Source of the DNA: Lacipirellulaceae bacterium
GTDB taxonomy: Bacteria; Planctomycetota; Planctomycetia; Pirellulales; Lacipirellulaceae
DNA length: 64,000 bases
Reading direction: 5' to 3'
Assembly (NCBI GenBank): GCA_040218535.1
Contig: JAVJRG010000012.1
Coordinates: forward strand, 62,001 to 126,000
Below are positions 18,677-27,305 of this stretch, piece after piece. The notes below the pieces were generated by a model. That model searched no databases. It saw only the letters and a list, made by a program, of their open reading frames with translations, and had not been told where the DNA came from. How positions within the stretch are numbered: the stretch's first letter is position 1; each line of letters starts with the position of its first letter. Made by a program: the position numbers and the translations under genes.

Positions 18677-20047
18677 CTAATTAAGACTCCCTTCAAGCAG
18701 TAGGCCATCGATCTGAAGGTAACTTCCCCAGAGAGCACCTAACGCATCTAAATAGGCCAGATTTGTTTGGGAAAATGTCTGCTGCGCTGCCAACAGGTCA
18801 AGATAGCCGATTTCTCCTTGCTTATAGCCCCGTTGAACCAGCTCAAGCGTCCGTCCTGCTAAGGGGAGAATGTCTGATGCATAGTTTTCGGCGGTAACTG
18901 TTGCATCGGTGTACCTGCGAAAGGCAGTAGATAGTCGCTGGTTTAGACTCAACATAACTCGATCTACATTCTTCTTTGCACCGCTGACCTCTGCTTGTGC
19001 TTGCTGGATACCGCCTTGATTACGATCCCACATTGGTAAGGGAACACTCAACTGTACACCAACGATGGTATCCTGTGTTGCATCGTCATACTGAACGCTA
19101 AGCTGCGTGTTGATGTCGGGGATTGCCTCCACAGTTGCGCGATCCAACGCATATCGCGTACGCTCAACCTCAGCCATCGCAATCGCTACTTCTGGGCTCT
19201 GTGTCTGGAGACGCTTTAGCTGCTCCTCCCAATCTAAAGACTGGGGTAGTTGACGTATGTCTCCGACAAGAGTTTGCGGAGCCAAATCAGGTCTGCCAAC
19301 AACTGCCGCTAAGCCACGCCACGCTTGCCTTAGCGCGTTCTTACTCGTTCTAGCCATCGTTTGCGCATTCTTCAGTCGTACCTGAGTCTGCAGCAAACCA
19401 GCTACAGGAATTTCCTCGGCATTCAATAACGCACGAGAAGCATCAACTGTTTCAGTGGTTATGCGAACCAACTCCTCAGCTAGCTCTACACGTCTTTGGG
19501 CCAGTAAAGTGTTGTAGTAACCAGTGCGAACGTCGGTGCGAACTTTCTGAATTATTGCCGCCTGCTCTTGTTCCGCTTTGTGAATTTCGGCTCCGACTAC
19601 AGCACGGTTCCTCTGGAGTTTCGAGGCAGTAATGATCTCCTGGCCGACGAAGCCTCCCTGCTGGCCAGACGCTCCGTCGTTGCCGATTTCGCCAGCGACG
19701 TAACCTACGGTCGGGTTCGGCGGCAATCCGACCTGCACCAGCTTGCCGCGGAGAGCTTGAACACGAGCTTCCGCCTGAGTAACCGATGGGTTGCTCGAGA
19801 AGGCTAGCTCTTCTAACACTGGCAGTGTTAAACCGCTATCCGAAAGTGCGGGACCAGCATCTATGGATTCTAGTTCGCTTAGACTGGGTGGCTGGAGCAA
19901 CTCGGGAGTCAGAGGTTTTTCATAATCGACCTGCTTGATAGCTTGTGCAGCGAGCGCAACGTTTGGTTTATCGGGCTGCGGTGCACTTGCTGCACACCCA
20001 GAGAAGACGATAGCGAAAACGCCAAATAATGGTGACCATTTTGTCAT
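18677..20047 (-). CDS. TolC-family outer membrane efflux lipoprotein
   Basis: A 456-residue outer membrane factor. It has a lipoprotein signal with lipobox FSGC (Cys18), then two similar halves rich in long amphipathic helices (LEELAFSSNPSVTQAEARVQ; VEAIPDINTQLSVQY), as in the CusC/TolC tunnel. It should form the trimeric channel through the outer membrane. In the minus-strand set it follows the ABC exporter genes (47 bp) and precedes the RND adaptor and pump genes, and no second outer membrane gene lies in this set, so both exporters may share it. GGGAG lies seven bases before the ATG. Confidence 0.9.
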   Translation of the reverse strand: MTKWSPLFGVFAIVFSGCAASAPQPDKPNVALAAQAIKQVDYEKPLTPELLQPPSLSELESIDAGPALSDSGLTLPVLEELAFSSNPSVTQAEARVQALRGKLVQVGLPPNPTVGYVAGEIGNDGASGQQGGFVGQEIITASKLQRNRAVVGAEIHKAEQEQAAIIQKVRTDVRTGYYNTLLAQRRVELAEELVRITTETVDASRALLNAEEIPVAGLLQTQVRLKNAQTMARTSKNALRQAWRGLAAVVGRPDLAPQTLVGDIRQLPQSLDWEEQLKRLQTQSPEVAIAMAEVERTRYALDRATVEAIPDINTQLSVQYDDATQDTIVGVQLSVPLPMWDRNQGGIQQAQAEVSGAKKNVDRVMLSLNQRLSTAFRRYTDATVTAENYASDILPLAGRTLELVQRGYKQGEIGYLDLLAAQQTFSQTNLAYLDALGALWGSYLQIDGLLLEGSLN

Positions 20048-20093
20048 CCTTGAACTCCCGTTACCGTGTATATTCGTCTGGAAAATCGACCTG

Positions 20094-21236
20094 CTACGCG
20101 TGTCGAAGCGCCTGAACGATTTCTGTATTCGATGCTTGCCATCCTGGAGCGATCCCTGCCAAAACCCCTACTCCTAATGCCACCCCAGCACCCTGGAGTG
20201 CGATCGCCAACGAGGGTTCAAAAGCTATCGTGACTCCCTCAGCAGCTACGGACATACCAGAAATTGACAGCAGTAGGATGCTGCCAAGCACGCCTATAAT
20301 GCCACCGATTGTGCTTAGCAGCAAACTCTCAATCAGCACTAGTCGGAAGACCCGGAAAGGGCGCAAACCCAAAGTCTGAAGCACAGCATGTTCTTTGATG
20401 CGATCCTGCACAGACATTACCGTTGTGGTTGCAACGAGAGACAGCACCAAGCCAACGCATGCGTAGCCGAGCCAATGCACAAAGCCAATCAGTTCGGCAA
20501 GGTCCGCAAGGGTGTCGGCTTGGAACATCCCCTTAGTACGAGTGGTCGTGCCGACCGGACCAGCATAAAACTCTTGGTCAATTTGTTTTGCCATCGCCTC
20601 GGGGTCGGCAGTGTCGTTGAGATGCACTTCTAGCATGGTTACGGTGCCTACGTCGTTTGCTCCCCGTGCCCTCTGCAAAAACTCAAGCTGAGTGAAGATC
20701 AGGTTGTTCTCGGCGGCAGTGGGTGACTTGAACACGCCCTGCACGAGAACCGACACGTCGCCGATAGTAAACTTGTCACCAACGCTCAGGCCTCGGCGTG
20801 TGGCGACATCAATGCCAACAAGGGCGGCGTCGTCTTGGCCGGAGAAGGCTGACCAGTTACCCGACTGCAAATCAATATCCCTCCAAGCCTTCAGCTTTTC
20901 CGGCTGCACTCCCTGAAACACAATCGCATCAAGGCTGGCTCGGCAGTTGTTTGTAAATACTTTGACCGGTACGACATCTTGCACGCCCGGTAATTTCGCA
21001 ATGGTACTTTCATAATCTTGCGGCAATCGACTACTTTGCGGGCAGAACCGATTCTCCTGAAAGACAATGAGCGTCCGCCCAGCGTCGTCACCAGAGGTCA
21101 GTGCGAGCAAGCCTTGCTGCACTGACCCAATGAAGCAGAACACCAGCAGCGCGACTGCCGTGCCACTGACGGTCAGGAGCGTCCGGGCACGATGCCGCCA
21201 CAGGCTCTTGAAGACGTAAGGAATGAACTTGGACAT
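20094..21236 (-). CDS. ABC exporter permease, FtsX/MacB type (second permease)
   Basis: A 380-residue permease with one N-terminal helix ([20 protein letters not shown]), a large extracytoplasmic part (about residues 40-240) and three C-terminal helices, the FtsX/MacB layout. The external part contains [11 protein letters not shown] and TNNCRAS, two Cys that could form a disulphide or bind metal. It begins two bases after the ATPase stop codon, so translation is coupled. With the permease at 23635 it probably forms a heterodimer served by the single ATPase. These exporters move substrate from the periplasm or outer leaflet outward rather than from the cytoplasm. Confidence 0.85.
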   Translation of the reverse strand: MSKFIPYVFKSLWRHRARTLLTVSGTAVALLVFCFIGSVQQGLLALTSGDDAGRTLIVFQENRFCPQSSRLPQDYESTIAKLPGVQDVVPVKVFTNNCRASLDAIVFQGVQPEKLKAWRDIDLQSGNWSAFSGQDDAALVGIDVATRRGLSVGDKFTIGDVSVLVQGVFKSPTAAENNLIFTQLEFLQRARGANDVGTVTMLEVHLNDTADPEAMAKQIDQEFYAGPVGTTTRTKGMFQADTLADLAELIGFVHWLGYACVGLVLSLVATTTVMSVQDRIKEHAVLQTLGLRPFRVFRLVLIESLLLSTIGGIIGVLGSILLLSISGMSVAAEGVTIAFEPSLAIALQGAGVALGVGVLAGIAPGWQASNTEIVQALRHA

Positions 21237-21238
21237 GA

Positions 21239-21949
21239 TTAAGCCGTTTGTAAATGAGCTGTTTGTAGTGCCTTGCCGTTCTCCATCAATCGGCCACGCT
21301 CCAACCGAATTTGCCGCCTCGCTCGCGCGCCCGCGCTAGCATCGTGGGTGACCATCAGAAGCGTCATGCCGAGTTCTTTATTGATCCGGCTTAGGAGAGT
21401 GAGAATCTGCTCGGTCGTCTCGTCATCAAGGCTACCCGTCGGTTCGTCGGCCACGACCACCGTAGGGTTGGCAACGATGGCCCGCGCAATACCTACCCGC
21501 TGTTCCTGGCCACCCGACATTTGCCGTGGGTAGTGAGTTGCTCGTGAAGTGAGGTCAACCGCTTCCATCGCAATTTCGACCCGTTTGCGACGCTCGGCGG
21601 CCGACATCGGCAGCAGCAAGAGCGGTAGCTCGACGTTTTCATAGGCGGTCAGCACAGGAATCAGATTGTGCGTCTGAAACACATAGCCGATGTGCCGTGC
21701 TCGCCAGTCGGCCAGCTTGCCACGTGAGAGTTTCGTGATGTCAGTATCTGCGACGACGATTTCGCCCGAAGTTGCTCGGTCAATGCCGGCAATTAGGTTG
21801 AGCAGCGTACTCTTGCCGGAGCCACTTGCTCCCATCAGAGAAATGTAGTCGCCTTCTTCAACCGTCAGGCTCACGCCATCCAGCGGGCGAATCGTTTCTT
21901 CGCCGTTCGCATATTCTTTGGTGACATTGGTGACTTGTACGAGTGACAT
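21239..21949 (-). CDS. ABC exporter ATPase (MacB/LolD type)
   Basis: A 236-residue ATPase with Walker [11 protein letters not shown]-loop in [13 protein letters not shown], signature [15 protein letters not shown], Walker [13 protein letters not shown] and the switch His in VTHDA. This is the LolD/MacB ATPase group that works with FtsX-type permeases. The signature has QEQR where LSGGQQQR is usual, a minor change. It lies between the adaptor (19 bp) and the second permease (2 bp). AGGA lies upstream of the ATG. It powers the exporter formed by the permeases at 20094 and 23635. Confidence 0.93.
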   Translation of the reverse strand: MSLVQVTNVTKEYANGEETIRPLDGVSLTVEEGDYISLMGASGSGKSTLLNLIAGIDRATSGEIVVADTDITKLSRGKLADWRARHIGYVFQTHNLIPVLTAYENVELPLLLLPMSAAERRKRVEIAMEAVDLTSRATHYPRQMSGGQEQRVGIARAIVANPTVVVADEPTGSLDDETTEQILTLLSRINKELGMTLLMVTHDASAGARARRQIRLERGRLMENGKALQTAHLQTA

Positions 21950-21968
21950 ATTTCTTGATCCTTTTGGG

Positions 21969-23591
21969 CTAGTTGTTTGCTGCGGTGCGAGTAGCGGGTT
22001 CGCTCGTTGTTAGTGAGCTGTTACTGCCCGAGAGAGTTCGATCTTCACCAGTGACGCGTATGCGTGTTCCCACGACGACGGATTCTCGTCCCGCGACGAT
22101 CAACTTATCCGTTGGTGAAAGCCCGCTGGTCACTTCGACCAGTCCGCCGTCAGTTGTTCCACGGGCAATCTGAATAGCTTTCTGTTGGGCGATTCCCCTA
22201 GTGAGGTCGGCTACCCAGACTTGCGTACTTTGTTCGCCAGAGACGACAAGTGACTGCGGAATGAATAGCCGTAGCGGTGATTCGCCCTGCTCGTCGTCAA
22301 CGACTGGTGAAGGCGGAGCAAGAAACGTCACCTTACCCAGCATTTCTGGCTTAATGACCGATGGGGGATCGCTAACCGCCACTTTGACTTGCAGCGTGTT
22401 TTTCTGGATGTCTGCGAAAGTAGTGACGGAAATCACTTCGCCTGCCAGTGGCGCTGAAACCGCTGCTGTTTCGATTTGCGTTGGCTGACCGATCTGTACT
22501 TGTGGCACGTCCTCAAGGCGAACATCTACCCGTACCTGCAAGTTCTGTGGGTCGTACAACCCAACGACGACGCTTGACCCCTGAGAGGCCGAAGAGCCAG
22601 CACCGGACAGCCACTGCCCCGGTCGAGCGTTTAAGCGAAGCACGCAGCCATCAATGGGTGAGCGGACAACCATTCGCTCTAGTTGTAACTCGGCGCCTTC
22701 GACGCGAAGGCGTGCTTGTGCGAGTTGCGCCATAGAAGACGCTAGATTCGCTTTGGCCTCGGCGACGGCCCGCGTCTCATTGGTCAATAGGCTAAGCTGT
22801 CTCTTGAGAGCGTCACGCTTATCGGCGAGTGACTGCGCTTGTGATTGAAGCCTTGGCTCGCGGGCAATCAGTTCCGCCACGACGTTCTCTGCGGCGGCCA
22901 GTTCGCTCCGAGCTTCACGCAAGACTCGCCCGGAAATCGCTTCTCCCGCCAACTCTTTACGCCGAACATTCTCTTTGGCTAGTTGCAGGCGTGATTTAGC
23001 CGTTTCGATCGCGAACGGCAAATTGCTCAAGGCGATCTCGGTTTCATTCAGCTTTGCCGCCGCATCCGCGAGTGCCGCTTGCAACTCGGTCGGTTGCGCG
23101 AGATTCGTCGTGGCAGCAGCAAGGGTCGCCTCTGCACGAGCTACTTCTGCCTCTTGCAATTCAAAAGCGGCCTTGGCTTCGGCGAGCGCTAACTTCGCAT
23201 CGGTATCAATCAGAGTGGCGACTGGTTCACCTTGTTTAACGTGCTGGCCCTCAACGACCAACATTTCTTTTACGACTCCGGGAGCTAATGCAGACGCCAT
23301 CGCCGGTGTCGGTCGAGGTTCGATCCAACCTGCTGCCTGAAACAGCGGCGTACCTTCCTGCTTAACTTCGGCTCGGCTCACGACGACCGGCGTAATCGTG
23401 ATCGATTGGGCAGGCAAAAAACTGTCCCGAGCAGCCCAGCCAAACAGACTCACGAAGCCAATGAGGATGGCGAGAGGCAGGACGTATTTGGTGAACCACG
23501 AACGCTTGATGCGAACGCGCGTACCTTCTCCCGGTCCGCTGCGGTCAACAGCTAATCGGCTAAGATCAAGTTGTGATGATTGTTCGGACAT
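21969..23591 (-). CDS. Periplasmic adaptor of the ABC exporter (HlyD/MacA type)
   Basis: A 540-residue membrane fusion protein. A transmembrane anchor lies near residues 32-50 ([19 protein letters not shown]). The first half-lipoyl part has [15 protein letters not shown]; a long Ala/Glu-rich alpha-helical hairpin follows (about residues 130-310), then the second lipoyl half ([19 protein letters not shown]), a barrel and a C-terminal domain ending in a Ser/Thr-rich tail. It would bridge the two permeases to the TolC-type channel at 18677. The hairpin is long, as in MacA-like adaptors that dock on TolC tip to tip. It sits between the two permease genes. Confidence 0.88.
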   Translation of the reverse strand: MSEQSSQLDLSRLAVDRSGPGEGTRVRIKRSWFTKYVLPLAILIGFVSLFGWAARDSFLPAQSITITPVVVSRAEVKQEGTPLFQAAGWIEPRPTPAMASALAPGVVKEMLVVEGQHVKQGEPVATLIDTDAKLALAEAKAAFELQEAEVARAEATLAAATTNLAQPTELQAALADAAAKLNETEIALSNLPFAIETAKSRLQLAKENVRRKELAGEAISGRVLREARSELAAAENVVAELIAREPRLQSQAQSLADKRDALKRQLSLLTNETRAVAEAKANLASSMAQLAQARLRVEGAELQLERMVVRSPIDGCVLRLNARPGQWLSGAGSSASQGSSVVVGLYDPQNLQVRVDVRLEDVPQVQIGQPTQIETAAVSAPLAGEVISVTTFADIQKNTLQVKVAVSDPPSVIKPEMLGKVTFLAPPSPVVDDEQGESPLRLFIPQSLVVSGEQSTQVWVADLTRGIAQQKAIQIARGTTDGGLVEVTSGLSPTDKLIVAGRESVVVGTRIRVTGEDRTLSGSNSSLTTSEPATRTAANN

Positions 23592-23634
23592 GACTTGCGG
23601 ATGCCTTTCGCATCACTGCGTTAGTAGCGGTTGA

Positions 23635-24804
23635 TTAAATGGACTTAATGGCTTCGACCACAGGCAGTCGCATTGCTTTGACCGCAGGGGGCAACGCCCC
23701 GACGACCCCAAGTAGCGCTGCGACACCACAGGCCACCGCTATACCGACGCTATCGACTGAGAGCATGAAAGCCCCCATCGTGAAGCGAACGGCAGTGCCA
23801 TCCACAAGCAGCAGTCCCGCAACACAGGCGACAATCGCTCCGGCACAAGCGAGCAGCGTCGCTTCTTGTACGAGTGTCAGTAGGATGGCTCGCCGACGAA
23901 AACCGAGGGCTTGGAGCGTTGCGAGTTCGCGTACCCGACCCACCACAGCGCCATACATCGTGTTGAGTCCGGCGAAAATTCCCGAACCGGCAACCAATGC
24001 CACGACCACCCAGCCCAACATGCGAACTGGTTTGTAATGTTTTTGAAGAGAGGCGTAGTAGCCACTCTCCGACACGGCTTTAAGTTCCAGATCAATCCTC
24101 TCGCGGCAAAACAGGTCCACATCGGCAACGCCATCAGGCGAATCCATTGCTACCGCAACCATACTCAGGTCTTGTCGTTTCAGTGCGGTTTGCAAATCCG
24201 CCAATGGCGCCCAAATCTCTGACTCAAATGCTGAACCCGCCGCGGTGAAGCTTCCGCTGATCGTCCAGGTTTGCCCGTCAAAGCTGACTTGTTGCCCAAC
24301 GGCCAAATCATCTTCCTTCGCTCCGAGTTTTGAGTGAGCGAGGCGTCCAACCATCACTTCACCACTTTGCGGCCAAGTGCCTTCCGTTAGCTGAACCTTG
24401 TCTCGCACCAGAGGAGTGGTGGTTGTAACACCACGAACGAGGCCCATTCCTGGTTCACTCATGCCTGATGCAGTGATACGCGTTGCCAAATAAAGCTCCG
24501 GCGAAACGTACTCCACGCCATGCTGGCGACGCACACCGTCAACGCTGGCCGACAATAAGGAAGGCGTCCGACCAGGAATGGACGAGTTCTCAATGTCTGC
24601 ACCCGAAGATAAAGCATAGACGAGCACTACGTTCGGATTGCCCGTTGCCGCGAGAGACTTCTCAAGGCCACGGATAAAACCCACGACGACGAGCACTAGC
24701 AGCACCACGATCGTAAGACCGCCGAGTGTGAGCGCACTGCGGGACGGACGGCGGAACAAGTTCCGCACGCCGTAATCCCAAGGCAGTAGCTTTTGACCTA
24801 ACAT
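23635..24804 (-). CDS. ABC exporter permease, FtsX/MacB type (first permease)
   Basis: A 389-residue permease: N-terminal helix (TLGGLTIVVLLVLVVVGFI), large external domain and three C-terminal helices (for example MLGWVVVALVAGSGIFAGL). It has the FtsX-type layout and the motif RELATLQALGFRRRAI, the coupling helix that meets the ATPase. The start ATG has GGAG nine bases upstream. It follows the Cys-containing lipoprotein gene by about 65 bp and precedes the adaptor gene. It differs clearly from the permease at 20094, which supports a heterodimeric exporter. Confidence 0.88.
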   Translation of the reverse strand: MLGQKLLPWDYGVRNLFRRPSRSALTLGGLTIVVLLVLVVVGFIRGLEKSLAATGNPNVVLVYALSSGADIENSSIPGRTPSLLSASVDGVRRQHGVEYVSPELYLATRITASGMSEPGMGLVRGVTTTTPLVRDKVQLTEGTWPQSGEVMVGRLAHSKLGAKEDDLAVGQQVSFDGQTWTISGSFTAAGSAFESEIWAPLADLQTALKRQDLSMVAVAMDSPDGVADVDLFCRERIDLELKAVSESGYYASLQKHYKPVRMLGWVVVALVAGSGIFAGLNTMYGAVVGRVRELATLQALGFRRRAILLTLVQEATLLACAGAIVACVAGLLLVDGTAVRFTMGAFMLSVDSVGIAVACGVAALLGVVGALPPAVKAMRLPVVEAIKSI

Positions 24805-24868
24805 GGTTGCTGTCTCCAGTGTGCGTGATGCCCAAGTTCGGGTTCAGCAGACGATTGCTCGACGGTTC

Positions 24869-25429
24869 TTACTTGCGAATAAAGACGCCCTTGGCCAGCA
24901 TCACAAAATTCCCGGTCTTGTCCTTCTTAGCGATCCCCTGAACCACGACCATGTCGGACTCTTTCAAGCCGAGCAGTTCACGCGAGTCCATTGGCACGAG
25001 CTTGCCCTGTGAATCAACGACTTTCACGAGCGTGGTGCAGCTTTGGCGTTCCAAGGCGCAGCAGTCTCCCGTGCATAGTTCACCCTCTTCGTCAGAATCT
25101 TCTCCCTCGGCTACGACCGACATCGAAGCATCAAGCATCGTGAACGCCGCACGGCCATCGACCCAGGGCCGCGCCGTTCCACCAACTCGGCCCACCAGCA
25201 CAATTGGGGTGCCATCCTCTGCCGACTCACGTGCGGCGATAACGCCGACCGCACCTTCGGGTTCTTCCTCTAGTCGATACTGACTAGCGTCGATGTTGGG
25301 TACAGAACTCGAAGCCACAGCGGGCGATTCGGTCGCCGTGCCACAGCCAGTCGTCATTACTAAGCCGGTGAAAGCTACTGCCAACACACAACAGAGCGTG
25401 CTGGCTGATGTTTTTGCTGAGTTACTCAT
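24869..25429 (-). CDS. Lipoprotein with Cys cluster, function unknown
   Basis: A 186-residue protein with a lipoprotein signal (lipobox MTTGC, Cys29). The rest looks like a small beta-rich fold, perhaps OB-like (GVIAARESAEDGTPIVLVGRVGG ... VVVQGIAKKDKTGNFVMLA), interrupted by an acidic loop and the cluster CTGDCCALERQSC. The cluster could bind a soft metal. Its ATG overlaps the TGA of the upstream double-HMA gene, so the two are translationally coupled and probably work together. I infer metal receipt or sensing next to the ABC exporter; no named family is recognised. Confidence 0.7.
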   Translation of the reverse strand: MSNSAKTSASTLCCVLAVAFTGLVMTTGCGTATESPAVASSSVPNIDASQYRLEEEPEGAVGVIAARESAEDGTPIVLVGRVGGTARPWVDGRAAFTMLDASMSVVAEGEDSDEEGELCTGDCCALERQSCTTLVKVVDSQGKLVPMDSRELLGLKESDMVVVQGIAKKDKTGNFVMLAKGVFIRK

Positions 25430-26124
25430 CGAGAAATCCCTCCGACTCGGGGTTGTTGGGCTTGGTGATGGGGCTTCGCGGCTGCTTTGGACGCATACTC
25501 AACTCTGAGTTCGCCATGACTGCCGAAGATGGCCAGTGGTCGTTCTTTGACCTTCGATACGGCGTCTACTAAGGCCCACGGCGAGAGCTGCACATCGCGG
25601 TGCGTCTCCACAAACAGCATTTCCTTTTCCATGTCCACGCTGACCCTCGTTACGCTCTTGAGCGTGTAGAGTTGAGCGGCAATCTTTTTCGCACAGCCCT
25701 TGCAATGAAGATTATCGATCACAATAGTCAGTGGCGATGCGACACGTGGCTGCGGAATTGCCGGATCGACTTCGGGACGGAGCAGCGTGTAAGTCGCCTC
25801 AGCGGTGACTAGCTTCGTCGGTGTTCCCTCACCTCTTTCGACGGCGTGCCAGAGTTGGCCGAGCATTGCGGGGGTTGGCTCAGGCAGCGAAACTGTCAGC
25901 GTGCGTGACTTCATATCCACGCCCACTTCCTTGACGCCACGTGTGGCGTAGAGCTGTCCCGATACCTTGCGGGCACAACCAGCACAGCACATTGCCTCAT
26001 CAACAATCTCCACCTGAGTCGCAGCCAAACGCGAAGCTGCGACCGCAGCATTCGAATTGAGCGCGATGACGCCGGTCGCCAACGCCGTAATAAAGCCGTA
26101 GGTTCGGTAGCACTTCCTGTGCAT
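25426..26124 (-). CDS. Secreted protein with two HMA metal-binding domains
   Basis: A 232-residue protein with a signal-peptide-like N-terminus (about residues 1-30, ending AVAA) and two HMA domains. The first has CCAGC (Cys46, Cys47, Cys50), the second CKGC (Cys141, Cys144); each is followed by the usual V-x-V-D-M block. HMA CxxC sites bind Cu(I) or similar soft ions, normally in the cytoplasm; here the signal peptide suggests a periplasmic chaperone, which is uncommon. AAGGAG lies before the ATG. It precedes the lipoprotein and the ABC exporter, so it may hand metal to the exporter. Confidence 0.85.
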   Translation of the reverse strand: MHRKCYRTYGFITALATGVIALNSNAAVAASRLAATQVEIVDEAMCCAGCARKVSGQLYATRGVKEVGVDMKSRTLTVSLPEPTPAMLGQLWHAVERGEGTPTKLVTAEATYTLLRPEVDPAIPQPRVASPLTIVIDNLHCKGCAKKIAAQLYTLKSVTRVSVDMEKEMLFVETHRDVQLSPWALVDAVSKVKERPLAIFGSHGELRVEYASKAAAKPHHQAQQPRVGGISR

Positions 26125-26281
26125 AATCTTCTCCTTGAAAGAAATTGGACTGACGGTAAAGGTTCACTGCACGCGACAAAGCGCAGCAAGAACTGCCAGC
26201 AAAACGAGAAGCAAGGTATCCACGACTGGCTCAATCGACACGCCCCTTAAGGGACGGCTTTGAGCAACGGATACGCAGGCG

Positions 26282-26298
26282 GCAAGCAGAAGGCTTGC
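26282..26298 (-). terminator. Stem-loop after Cys-rich leader gene
   Basis: Arms GCAAGC and GCTTGC (6 bp) with a 5-base loop start about ten bases past the stop codon of the leader gene at 26309. A second palindrome CCCTTAAGGG lies at 26244-26253. Neither is followed by a T-run on the minus strand, so they could be partial terminators or RNA-stabilising stems that set the ratio of leader protein to downstream genes. Confidence 0.4.
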
Positions 26299-26308
26299 GG
26301 CATAGAAA

Positions 26309-26842
26309 TCAGATTAGAAAGCGACAAAGCGAAGCGCAACGCTCTGGCGAAGTCTGTGCGAGCAGACTGTTAGTACTGTTGTACGGCTCTGCATCAACGC
26401 TAATGGCGACAGATGTGCAGCAACCACTCGATAGCAGAACGATTAACTGAGCTACGCTCGATTCCGACGGCCCCCGAGGCAGCTCCAACGGCTGCGGCGT
26501 TTGGTTGCACCAGCAGTCAGGAGGACAAGGACATGAACCGTCTTGATGAGCCAATCCGCTGTCATTATCGACCAGCTTCGCGGTCGAAGGCTTCGCAGCT
26601 ATCCGGGGAGCGGGCGAATTGCATGAGTGTGAACAGGTCGTTGCCGCAGACTCATCCGCGTCATGATGCTCACACGATTGGCCCGTAGCGACTTCCGCAC
26701 ATCCGCCCAATTGGCAAAGCAGATGCGTATGCTCGACGCCAGACAACAACGCGAGCGCTACCCCAAGCAGGGCAACTCCACGCTTCAAGTTGTCGTAACG
26801 ACGAAACACGCTGGTCTCACTTTTGGATGGTCTGGAAGGCAT
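26309..26842 (-). CDS. Cys-rich secreted small protein (leader type B)
   Basis: A 177-residue protein: basic N-terminus, hydrophobic segment (GVALLGVALALLSGV), then HTHLLCQLGGC, CEHHDADESAATTCSHSC and the ring CPCPPDCWC, a Pro-rich linker, a second hydrophobic stretch with GCCTS, and the end RCASLCRFLI. Many Cys and His suggest soft-metal binding outside the cytoplasmic membrane. It is the first gene of the 14-kb minus-strand set and shares its layout with the proteins at 18124 and 45795. Stem-loops follow its stop codon. AGGTAGG lies upstream of the ATG. The family is unnamed to me; a metal sponge or a sensor are both possible. Confidence 0.65.
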   Translation of the reverse strand: MPSRPSKSETSVFRRYDNLKRGVALLGVALALLSGVEHTHLLCQLGGCAEVATGQSCEHHDADESAATTCSHSCNSPAPRIAAKPSTAKLVDNDSGLAHQDGSCPCPPDCWCNQTPQPLELPRGPSESSVAQLIVLLSSGCCTSVAISVDAEPYNSTNSLLAQTSPERCASLCRFLI

Positions 26843-27164
26843 GCGTACCTACCTAATCAATCGGTTCGGCACAATCCATTAGTTTAGACACTTCTAGGCT
26901 ACCAGACAAATCCAGTTGGATTCCTCGAAAAATGCTCACACGAGGCTCGGGGGCTTCACTTTTCCCACGCCGTAAGTCCATGTACCCGAGAAGCTTATGT
27001 TTCCAATGTGCCGATTGCTAGAGCTGATGGAGTGACGCCGGAATGGTTCGCTCAGCTAGCTAGCACTCGTGCAGCTAGATCGGGAATGCCACGCCAGCTA
27101 GAATGAGGGCGACAATTTATTTTGACGCGTATCCACGCTCAAGCTCCGCCGAAAATTACGACCG

Positions 27165-27187
27165 GTGCCTGTTGGCACTGTTTTTTT
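27165..27187 (+). terminator. Intrinsic terminator upstream of metalloprotease gene
   Basis: GTGCC-TGTT-GGCAC followed by TG and seven T residues is a compact stem-loop with T-run on the plus strand. It lies about 120 bases before the chosen protease start, so it could block read-through from upstream or act as an attenuator in the protease leader. Confidence 0.65.
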
Positions 27188-27202
27188 GCGAGCACTTGCC
27201 GT

Positions 27203-27230
27203 GGCCGCTCCCCGAACGGGGAGTGCGGCC
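27203..27230. other. Stable GC-rich hairpin in protease leader
   Basis: GGCCG (27203-27207) pairs with CGGCC (27226-27230), and CTCCCC (27208-27213) with GGGGAG (27218-27223), leaving a 4-base loop and a 2-base bulge. It follows the terminator by 15 bases and lies about 75 bases before the protease start. There is no T-run. It may be an RNA regulatory element or a repeat unit. Confidence 0.45.
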
Positions 27231-27305
27231 CTGCATGCTCGTACAGGGTGTCGTAACCCTTCGGCGGAATGCTTGTGTCGCACTCCCTTTTTCATGGAGC
27301 GGCTC

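Larger units (their letters stand above)
26843..27305. other. Divergent intergenic region between exporter genes and metalloprotease
   Basis: About 460 bases that must contain the promoter for the minus-strand leader gene and that of the plus-strand protease. I found no ATACC-N7-GGTAT site here, unlike the copper clusters further on. The part from 27165 holds a plus-strand intrinsic terminator followed by a very stable hairpin, listed separately. What the terminator ends is unclear, since no plus-strand gene is seen for a long way upstream. Confidence 0.5.

Noticed and set aside
27165-27305. N-terminal extension of the metalloprotease to a GTG at 27165
   Set aside because: It begins inside an intrinsic terminator, crosses a strong hairpin, has no ribosome site, and would put the signal peptide in the middle of the protein.
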